Positions 28,279-34,867 of a stretch of DNA of 34,867 bases are shown in pieces. Origin of the DNA: a virus. The notes under the pieces are model-generated. The model was not told the DNA's origin, did not search any database, and saw only the letters and a list, made by a program, of their open reading frames with translations. Every line of letters starts with the position of its first letter. Position 1 is the stretch's first letter. Location: the IMG/VR virus record IMGVR_UViG_3300005557_000002, positions 1 to 34,867 of that record; one strand, 5' to 3'. The position numbers were made by a program, and so were the translations under genes.

Positions 28279-28716
28279 ATGAATGGATTTAATCCGAATG
28301 AAGTAGAGAGCATACGAGCTCCATGGTTCAAGCCTGGAGAGTACGTCATCATTCAAACTGAGATGACAGCAGGGGATGACGCGTGGATACAGGATCAACT
28401 CGTTCGCACTGAGATCGGCAAGCAGCTTGCCAAGCAAAACATGAACCTCAAGATCCAAGTGGGGTCTGTCAAGCTGGCTACTCTGAAGAGGATGGTCAAA
28501 GGTTGGAACGTTCTCAAAACCGTTCGTCAAGCTGATGGAACATCTGTAGAAATGCCTTTAGTTTTCTCACCTGAAAATATCGAAAAGCTTCCCAAAACCT
28601 ACTATGACTTTATCGCGAAAGAGATATCAGACCGCAATCCTGATATGGATGAGCAGGAACAGCAGGATTTTTTACCACCTGCCTCAGGAGTTATAGAGGC
28701 ACATCAGGAGAACTGA
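28279..28716 (+). CDS. Tail assembly chaperone (gpG-like)
   Basis: A 145-residue protein between tail tube and tape measure, the standard chaperone slot. ATG 28279 with SD AGAGGAAG is preferred to ATG 28240, which overlaps the tube stop and adds 13 basic residues. The sequence is helical and charged (WIQDQLVRTEIGKQLAKQNMN..., LATLKRMVKGWNVLKTV, PKTYYDFIAKEISDRNPDMDEQEQQ), as in other gpG-type proteins that bind the tape measure. Near its end is the slippery sequence for the longer form. Confidence 0.75.
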   Translation: MNGFNPNEVESIRAPWFKPGEYVIIQTEMTAGDDAWIQDQLVRTEIGKQLAKQNMNLKIQVGSVKLATLKRMVKGWNVLKTVRQADGTSVEMPLVFSPENIEKLPKTYYDFIAKEISDRNPDMDEQEQQDFLPPASGVIEAHQEN

Positions 28717-28898
28717 TACCTGAGATCAAGGATGCAACCATGTGGAACATTTACGGAAGTAAGAGCGACTACATGAGAGCACCTAGATTAGAAGCACATA
28801 GGCAGTGGATACGCTACCAAGCTGAACAACAGTATGAGCAAGAGAAGCAGAAGCAGATAGAGCAGCAGCAAAGAGAGGAGATAAATCGTGGCCGATGA
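28279..28898 (+). CDS. Tail assembly chaperone fusion made by -1 frameshift (gpGT-like)
   Basis: After codon 132 (TTA at 28672-28674) a -1 shift continues from 28674 in an open frame of 74 codons to TGA 28896-28898, giving a 206-residue fusion. The extension (TCLRSYRGTSGELIPEIKD..., then RLEAHRQWIRYQ and a Gln/Glu/Lys-rich tail) fills the otherwise gene-free 28717-28887 and runs 11 bases into the tape-measure gene. G/GT chaperones with a -1 shift are conserved across long-tailed phages. The site is described at 28668-28724. Confidence 0.75.
28668..28724 (+). promoter_or_regulatory. Programmed -1 frameshift signal
   Basis: T-TTT-TTA (28668-28674) is in the correct phase as an X-XXY-YYZ slippery heptamer. 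Eight bases later begins a stem: CTCAGG (28683-28688) with CCTGAG (28719-28724), enclosing a second stem ATCAG (28703-28707) with CTGAT (28713-28717). Both the phase and the spacing suit frameshifting. Confidence 0.75.
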
Positions 28899-31800
28899 TC
28901 TCTACTTGCGTATTGCTCTAGAGGCGCGTGACCTCGCTTCAAATATCGTCAAGAATGTTGGCAAATCTCTTGCCGATCTGAGTGGATCGGGAGCTCTTGC
29001 AGGCTCAGGACTTCTCCTTGCAGCAGGAGGAGCGGCACTTGTAGCGGGTGCTATTGCCTCAACTATCAAACCAGCAGCGGATTTTCAATCTCAGTTGACC
29101 AGCTTGGTTACGGGCGCGGGTGAACTTCCCCGAAATCTCAAGATGGTAGGGGCTGGTATTCAAGATATCGCTGTCGAGACGGGTACTGCAACCAAAGACC
29201 TGACCTCAGCTATGTTCATGATCAATTCGAGCGGCAAAATAGGCGCGGATGGCTTGCTGGTACTGCGAGCAGCGGCACAGGGGGCCAAGACTGACAATGC
29301 CGACTTAACCACGGTCACCAAAGCCTTAACCACCATCATGACGGACTATCATCTTCCAGCTTCACAAGCAGCTGCTGCAACTAATGAGCTGATAGCAGCG
29401 GCTAAAGCAGGAAAGATGCATATGCAGGATCTTGCAGGTTCAATGGGTATGGTTCTGCCAATTGCTCATAGCGCTCATGTCTCTTTTGCCGATGTTGGTG
29501 GCGCACTTGCCATGATGACCAATGCAGGCATGACGGCCCAGCGCGCTTCTCAAAATCTGGCATTTGCTCTTCGTGCTCTTGAAGCCCCCTCTGGCATCGC
29601 ACAGAGCTCTATGACGGATATCGGGCTAAAAGCTCAGGACCTCAAAGATACACTTTCCACAAAAGGTCTGCCTGCCGCTCTCCAACTTATTGAGGATCAT
29701 ATTGGCTCAAAGTTCCCAGCAGGAAGCATAGAAGCGACGACAGCACTCAAGAACATCATGGGAGGTGCAGCAGGTTTAAATGTCGCCTTACAGATTGGCG
29801 GCGAGAATATGGACGCTTATAGGAAGAATGTATCATCCATCACAGCAGCACTCAAAGCAGGTGGAACCTCGGTTGAGGGTTGGGATCTTGTTCAGCAGAA
29901 CCTGAATACAAGAATGCAGCAAGCGCAAGAGGTAGTAGAAGTACTCAGGATCAAGATCGGGACTGCTCTTCTGCCGATGGTGACCGCAATTGCAGGGGCT
30001 ATTATTCCCGTGATTACTGGTTTCTCCAACTTTATTAGCTGGTTGGATAAAGCAAATATGCTCGTCCCTATCCTCAGCGGCGTGCTAGCTGGCTGTGCAG
30101 CTCTCATCCTGGCAGTGGTAATTCCTGCGTTGGTGAGCCTGGCTGTAGCTGTCATAGGCGCTACATTGCCTTTCTATCTGGTAGCAGCGGCTATAGCAGC
30201 AGTTGTTGCAGCTTTCATCTACTTCTATAACAATTCCAAGCCATTTAAGGTATTCGTTGATAATTCAATTGTGTCTGTTAAATCATTTGCTGCAACGCTT
30301 GTGAATGATCTGAAGCCTGCGATGAAAACTGCTGAAAATGCCTTCCATAGTCTCCAGAATGAAGCACAGCTCGCTATGTTCTCTATCGTTGATGTGGTAC
30401 AGCAGAGTACATCAAAAGCAAAAGTTAGCGCACTCAGCAATACTATAGAGCAGAAGCAGAAACTGATTGCATCCTATGAAGAGCAAAGAGCACATATTCA
30501 AAGTGAGATGATCTATTTCCATGATGCTGTGCATATCAATACTCTTAAGGCAAAGCTCACAGCTATCAAAAATGCTCAAGATCAGGCACAGGGCGTTGTT
30601 ACGGCTGCTGCATGGCAGAGAATAAGCATTGAAGATGAGATGAAACGGCTTGACCCTGCCGTGAGGATGCACACACTCCAGATGAAGGATGTCAGTATTA
30701 GCCATTCCCTTGCTCAAGCTGAAGGCACTGTGAAAAACATTGCAAAGCAGCGAGCAGGCATCATAAACGAGATGCATCACGCTCATACTGAAGGTGCTAT
30801 GGAAGCATTGCAACTAAAGCTCAAGTCGATTGATCATGCACAGAAACAAGCCGATGGTGTTGTTGCTGCTATCACAAGGCAGAAGAATGGCGTAGAGCAA
30901 CTTATACAGCAACAAGGCTCTATTCTCATAAATGAGGCTATTATCAACGGCGCTATTGCGATGTGGCAAAACCTGCAAACTGGCACTATTTCAGCAGTTC
31001 GCGGCATAATGCCGGTGCTTCTCTGGCTATGGTCTGGTATGCAGATGCTTGGCTCCTTCATCGCCACACAATTCAAGCCCGTTTGGGATGAGCTTGTCCA
31101 TGTCTGGCAAACACAGATCGTTCCTGCCTTTTCGGGTCTTGCTCCAGTAGTTGAACCACTCAAAATGCTGCTTGGGGCACTGGCAATGGTTGTGGGGGTT
31201 GTTCTTGTTATCGCGTTGGGCGTGCTAGTCGGGGCTATCACGGGCGTTGCTAAAGGACTGGCCGGTCTCCTTATTGGAGTTGCACAAGTTGTGGGTGGCG
31301 TTATTCAGATATTTGGCGGGTTGGTTCAGTTTTTCTCTGGTATTGTGGCTTTTGTCGTTGATCTGGTAACAGGACAGTGGGGAAAGCTCATTCCTGATTT
31401 GCTTGTTATTTGGTATGGTATAGAGAATACTGTTGCTGGGCTGGTAAATGTTGTGACAGGACTGTTCTGGGCACTTGTCTGGGGAGTATGGGGACTTGTT
31501 TCCGGTTTTGTCATGGGCATTATCGGCTTTTTCATACATCTCTACAACGCGCTTGTGGGACATTCCATCATACCGGATCTTGTAAACGGTGCAATTGCCT
31601 TGTTCATGCAGCTCAATATCCGAGCTGTTCAACTAGTAATGCAGCTAGTAATGGGTGTCATTGGCTGGTTTGCTCAACTCCCGGGGCGTGCCGTTAGCTT
31701 CCTCTGGTCCTTGCCTGGAATGATCCAAAGTGTTTGGAATACTGTCATCGCAGATGCAACAAATGCAGGAGCAAATATTGTCAATGGAATAGCGAATGGG

Positions 31801-32241
31801 ATTAGAGGTGCAATAGGAGCTGTAGGAGGTGCTATTAGTGATGTCGGCAGTTTCATTTCCTCTCATCTGCCGCATTCTCCAGCCAAACTCGGACCTTTGC
31901 GAGATCTTGAGCTGCAAGGATCGATGATACCTAAGCAGATCTCAGAAGGTATTAAGGCAGGCAAACCAGTCCTGGACGCAACAATTAACTCTGAAATGCT
32001 CCATTCCTTCCGCTCACCCGGGCTCAATACCAGCATGGCAAGCTCATTTGTCGATAAAAGTCCATCCACCAGCAGCAGCTCGGTCGTGGTGAACAACAAC
32101 ACCATCAACGTTACCGTCAATGCTCCAGGTCGATCTCGCAATGAGGCGCAAGACATTGCAGACAAGGTAAAAGACGAACTAACAAAAGAACTGAATAGAA
32201 GTGGTGTTCTGGTATCGTGGGCGTCAGGAGGTAGAACTTGA
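28888..32241 (+). CDS. Tape measure protein
   Basis: An 1117-residue protein starting with GTG 28888 (SD AGAGGAG). The N-terminal 350 residues match the phage minor-tail/tape-measure family (ADFQSQLTSLVTGAGE..., GIQDIAVETGTATKDLTSAMFMINSSG..., MGMVLPIAHSAHVSFADVGGALAMMTNAGMTAQRASQNL). Hydrophobic stretches near 390-450 and 770-900 may insert into the host membrane at DNA entry; a coiled-coil part lies near 510-680. At about 1.5 angstrom per residue, 1117 residues would set a tail of about 165 nm. The stop overlaps the next TTG start. Confidence 0.9.
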   Translation: MADDLYLRIALEARDLASNIVKNVGKSLADLSGSGALAGSGLLLAAGGAALVAGAIASTIKPAADFQSQLTSLVTGAGELPRNLKMVGAGIQDIAVETGTATKDLTSAMFMINSSGKIGADGLLVLRAAAQGAKTDNADLTTVTKALTTIMTDYHLPASQAAAATNELIAAAKAGKMHMQDLAGSMGMVLPIAHSAHVSFADVGGALAMMTNAGMTAQRASQNLAFALRALEAPSGIAQSSMTDIGLKAQDLKDTLSTKGLPAALQLIEDHIGSKFPAGSIEATTALKNIMGGAAGLNVALQIGGENMDAYRKNVSSITAALKAGGTSVEGWDLVQQNLNTRMQQAQEVVEVLRIKIGTALLPMVTAIAGAIIPVITGFSNFISWLDKANMLVPILSGVLAGCAALILAVVIPALVSLAVAVIGATLPFYLVAAAIAAVVAAFIYFYNNSKPFKVFVDNSIVSVKSFAATLVNDLKPAMKTAENAFHSLQNEAQLAMFSIVDVVQQSTSKAKVSALSNTIEQKQKLIASYEEQRAHIQSEMIYFHDAVHINTLKAKLTAIKNAQDQAQGVVTAAAWQRISIEDEMKRLDPAVRMHTLQMKDVSISHSLAQAEGTVKNIAKQRAGIINEMHHAHTEGAMEALQLKLKSIDHAQKQADGVVAAITRQKNGVEQLIQQQGSILINEAIINGAIAMWQNLQTGTISAVRGIMPVLLWLWSGMQMLGSFIATQFKPVWDELVHVWQTQIVPAFSGLAPVVEPLKMLLGALAMVVGVVLVIALGVLVGAITGVAKGLAGLLIGVAQVVGGVIQIFGGLVQFFSGIVAFVVDLVTGQWGKLIPDLLVIWYGIENTVAGLVNVVTGLFWALVWGVWGLVSGFVMGIIGFFIHLYNALVGHSIIPDLVNGAIALFMQLNIRAVQLVMQLVMGVIGWFAQLPGRAVSFLWSLPGMIQSVWNTVIADATNAGANIVNGIANGIRGAIGAVGGAISDVGSFISSHLPHSPAKLGPLRDLELQGSMIPKQISEGIKAGKPVLDATINSEMLHSFRSPGLNTSMASSFVDKSPSTSSSSVVVNNNTINVTVNAPGRSRNEAQDIADKVKDELTKELNRSGVLVSWASGGRT

Positions 32242-34400
32242 CTTTAACGGTAGTGAATGGCAAGGACGTTACCAAATATGTACAAAACACGATAAACTTT
32301 GATCAAGCAATTAATGATCAGCTTCCAAAAGCTAATTTTGATGTGATAGACGACGGATGCTTGCTCTCATTTGATTGGGGTATGGAGTGTATACTCTGGG
32401 ATGAGAATGCACCAAATGCACCTACGTTCAATCCCGCTGTAACTGTACCAACAGTACCATCGCACAATATTCTACAGAATGCCATGACCATAAGCGGCTC
32501 TCCATGGTCAACATCTGGTGCACACGCGGGGCTTATTTCGTACACGCAAGCATTCGAAATGCAGATGATCTTCAATAATAACGTGCTCGGAGCGGGACTA
32601 CTCCAACAGACAACGCTTAATGGCTATGTCCATCCCGGACAGAACTACATGCTCTCTGCTTACATCAACATCGCAACCGCACTGGTCAATTGCCGCACCG
32701 TGATGATAATTGAGTTCCTGGATAGCTCAGGCAATACGATCATAGGCAATTATGCCTTACGCGCATTTGGGGCACCAGTAGAGTATAGCAATAACGGCAT
32801 CACGATCAACAATCAGGATGGAGTACTCTCCAACACACGCGTCTCTCTTCAGGCGACTGCACCCCCGGGAGCTGCAAACATCCGGGTATCACTTGGTGGC
32901 GAAACCATGGTGGCTGGTAGCAACTCAGGTACGTTCAAAATTGCCACCTTCCAGTTAGAGCCGATGTATTTCTCCGACCCCTCTGTGGATTGGAATGTCA
33001 GCTACCCCACGCCTGACTGCAACTACAACCAAGTGAACTGCTCGCAGATGCCAGACTTCACGGTCTCGCGCACCTGCCGTATCTTCTCAGGCTACATTGA
33101 TGACTTCAATGTGGATTATGATGGCCCGAATCGCACATGGCACATCTCTTGTGCAGGACCTGGTGCGCAATTGGAGAATGGCAATATTAACGCGGTGTTC
33201 ACTGGTCAGACCGATGCTACTATCCTCACCACACTGGTCAGCACCTATTTTGCTGGTCAGCTCTCGACTGTTGCGCCCAATAGCAGTAGCGCGGCTCCTA
33301 TCCAAACAGGCATCACAGAGGATAACATCACTTATGGTGACAATTCACTCAGAGAAGTAGCCAACGGTCTTACTGATAAATCTGGGTTTGTCTCTTTTGT
33401 AGACATGTACTACACTTTGCGTTATCAACCTTCATTCTACAATGTCGCCTCTTTCACTCTTGTTGAAGCACCGGATGAATCAGCCTCTTTTCCCTACTCT
33501 GTGTACAACTACAAGAAAGATGGAACACAGGTAAAGAGGCGCATTAAGATCACGGGTGGCAAATTCATTGCAACGGCTTTTGAGCAATTCAGCGGAAATG
33601 GCACAAATAAGATATTTACATTGGCAAACACACCATATTCAATGAATTCGCTTGTGTCGGCTGGTGTAACTCAGAGGGTGGGTATTGCAGGCAGGGATGG
33701 ATTTACAGGTCAGTACGATGTATTGATGAATAAGACTGCCAGGACGTTGCAATTTAACGCTGCACCGCCCAGCGGTACGAACAACATCACTGCGGTCTAT
33801 GGCTATGAAGCCCCGGTGAGCACGCAGGCTATTATGCAAGGCTCAGGGCTGCCTTCGCTACCTGCCTATGCTATCCCGCTCTTTGACAGCAAAGTCAACG
33901 ACACGAACATTATCAGCTTGACCAGTGCGACCCAGCGAGGTCTAGCGGAAATTGCCAAGAGCGGGAACCCAAGGGAGATCATCAAGGCAACTTCTGAGGT
34001 GTTCGCACCAGCAGGCGTAGCAGTCTACATCACGCATCAGAGGAACGGCATTATCAATAAGCCATATGTCATTCAGAGCGTGCACGGGCGCTACCTTGGG
34101 AACGGTATCAATGAGTATGATTATGTATTAGGCTCATTCAATCCTTCCATCATAGATCATCTGAGAAATGCTAACAAAGCCATGAATAGGAGCATAACGG
34201 TTAGCGGGGTAACAGCTCCTCAACAGGTGGATGTGGTAGCAATCGAAACTATATCCTATCGAGACTCTATTAGTGCTGTACCAGTGGCAAATTATGCAGT
34301 AGGGGTTTATGGGACTGGTTTATATGGTCAGTGTAGTTATGGTGGGCAAACAGGTGTTTACGGAGTTGCGCAATATGGTAGATCGACAATTTACGGGTAG
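32238..34400 (+). CDS. Tail protein (distal tail/baseplate type) with a CBM-like insertion
   Basis: A 720-residue protein directly after the tape measure, starting with TTG 32238 behind a consensus AGGAGGT. Residues about 80-250 form a jelly-roll unit resembling carbohydrate-binding modules (HNILQNAMTISGSPWSTSG..., LNGYVHPGQNYMLSAYINI..., VSLQATAPPGAANIRVSLGG...TFKIATFQLEPM). The flanking parts (CRIFSGYIDDFNVDYDGPNRTWHISCAGPGAQLEN..., REVANGLTDKSGFVSFVDMYYTLRY) fit a baseplate hub or distal tail protein. The last 40 residues are Tyr/Gly-rich repeats (YGTGLYGQCSYGG...). It probably forms the tail tip and binds host glycans. Confidence 0.7.
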   Translation: MTLTVVNGKDVTKYVQNTINFDQAINDQLPKANFDVIDDGCLLSFDWGMECILWDENAPNAPTFNPAVTVPTVPSHNILQNAMTISGSPWSTSGAHAGLISYTQAFEMQMIFNNNVLGAGLLQQTTLNGYVHPGQNYMLSAYINIATALVNCRTVMIIEFLDSSGNTIIGNYALRAFGAPVEYSNNGITINNQDGVLSNTRVSLQATAPPGAANIRVSLGGETMVAGSNSGTFKIATFQLEPMYFSDPSVDWNVSYPTPDCNYNQVNCSQMPDFTVSRTCRIFSGYIDDFNVDYDGPNRTWHISCAGPGAQLENGNINAVFTGQTDATILTTLVSTYFAGQLSTVAPNSSSAAPIQTGITEDNITYGDNSLREVANGLTDKSGFVSFVDMYYTLRYQPSFYNVASFTLVEAPDESASFPYSVYNYKKDGTQVKRRIKITGGKFIATAFEQFSGNGTNKIFTLANTPYSMNSLVSAGVTQRVGIAGRDGFTGQYDVLMNKTARTLQFNAAPPSGTNNITAVYGYEAPVSTQAIMQGSGLPSLPAYAIPLFDSKVNDTNIISLTSATQRGLAEIAKSGNPREIIKATSEVFAPAGVAVYITHQRNGIINKPYVIQSVHGRYLGNGINEYDYVLGSFNPSIIDHLRNANKAMNRSITVSGVTAPQQVDVVAIETISYRDSISAVPVANYAVGVYGTGLYGQCSYGGQTGVYGVAQYGRSTIYG

Positions 34401-34402
34401 CT

Positions 34403-34867
34403 ATGTTTAAGAGAAGAAAATACACAATAGAAGAGCATATCAAGTTCACAGGCATCGTTAAGGCGCGTGAGTTGCCCGCTGGCTGTACGCGGGAAGACTT
34501 CCTAGGCTGGTGGCCTAGACTTTCTGAAAAGGAGAGGGAGCGCTATACCGCTTATGAGCATAAAAATATTTTAACAAATAGTGGCAGAAATCAGCTATTA
34601 AATTTCATAGCATCAAATAATGTCGTTGTTGGCGCATTTGCTCAATACTTTGCGGTGGGAACCTTCCCCATCACGTCGGTTAGTCCTGGGGATACTCAGG
34701 TCCAAACCGAGATTTTCAGAGCCGTGCCGACATTGATCACGCTTACAGGTCAGCAAGTGAACATCTCGACCTATTTCGGCCCCAGTCAGGCTAACGGGAA
34801 CTATACAAATTGTGGATTGTGGGGAATTAATGCAAGTGCCACTTTGAGCAGCGGTACGCTCATGACG
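34403..34867 (+). CDS. Tail tip/fibre protein (partial, runs off the window)
   Basis: Open from ATG 34403 to the last base (155 codons, no stop). The N-terminal 60 residues are basic and include YTIEEHIKFTGIVKARELPAG...FLGWWPRLSEKERERY. Then comes a segment seen in many phage tail proteins: NILTNSGRNQLLNFIASNN...FAQYFAVGTFPITSVSPGDTQVQTEIFRAVP..., a beta-sandwich region with an upstream L-x-x-x-G-x-N-x-L helix. It is likely part of the tail tip or fibre. No strong SD is seen (GGG at 34395-34397). Confidence 0.6.
   Translation, partial: MFKRRKYTIEEHIKFTGIVKARELPAGCTREDFLGWWPRLSEKERERYTAYEHKNILTNSGRNQLLNFIASNNVVVGAFAQYFAVGTFPITSVSPGDTQVQTEIFRAVPTLITLTGQQVNISTYFGPSQANGNYTNCGLWGINASATLSSGTLMT

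Noticed and set aside
24774-32790. YALR-x-FGAPV shared by the stopper-like protein and the tail protein
   Set aside because: Only ten residues match and the surrounding sequences differ; possibly chance or a short functional loop, too little for a claim.
1-34867. tRNA genes, CRISPR arrays, insertion sequences, attP
   Set aside because: None was recognisable by eye; no tRNA cloverleaf, regularly spaced repeats or transposase was seen, and attP cannot be defined without the host junction.

Overview
The window is a stretch of a tailed-phage genome, or a prophage, with a siphovirus-like long-tail module and a tyrosine integrase, so the element is probably temperate. Nearly all genes read on the + strand and are tightly packed, with many ATGA-type stop/start overlaps, strong Shine-Dalgarno (SD) sites and several GTG or TTG starts. 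No tRNA, rRNA, CRISPR array, insertion sequence or lysis cassette is visible. Several promoters look like sigma-70 sites with a TGN extended -10. The host cannot be named from this sequence. Moderate base composition and the general look of the proteins would fit a soil bacterium; Chloroflexota/Ktedonobacteria is only a weak guess.

Layout. 1-1708: end of an unknown gene, two small proteins, an excisionase-type HTH protein, and an HNH/AP2 homing-endonuclease-like gene. 1729-4149: a prim-pol/D5-type primase-helicase. 4210-6731: a DNA-modification block (GNAT acetyltransferase, a DUF6610/TGT-like protein and a permuted C5-cytosine methyltransferase). Its first two genes are flanked by an exact 19-bp direct repeat, and the methyltransferase gene carries a second, overlapping reading frame. 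6733-8338: small accessory genes and a second excisionase-like HTH. 8441-10193: integrase with its own promoter, then three small genes and a terminator. 10194-10486 has no gene but holds a promoter, a structured leader and a strong terminator hairpin ahead of the late genes. 10487-34867: late region in standard siphophage order: small and large terminase, portal, protease with nested scaffold, major capsid, head-tail connectors, tail completion, tail tube, chaperones with a -1 frameshift, tape measure, distal tail protein and the start of a tail-tip/fibre protein.

The late operon is interrupted by three selfish-looking HNH genes, two on the opposite strand (14752-15744 and 20683-21879) and one on the + strand (16155-16754). 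These three share a promoter/leader architecture: an extended -10 box, then a hairpin of almost identical shape whose stem bases differ in compensated pairs and which keeps a bulged C, then GTGATGA, then the SD and start codon, which in two of the three lie in a second, smaller hairpin. The fourth, unrelated HNH/AP2 gene also hides its start codon in a stem. This conserved leader RNA is the most novel-looking signal here. The dual-frame methyltransferase and the repeat-flanked GNAT/TGT-like cassette come next.

Other notable points are a glycoside-hydrolase-like protein among the connector genes, an Fn3-like insertion in the capsid protein, a possible scaffold start inside the protease gene, and a small gene with no normal start codon for its conserved-looking N-terminus.
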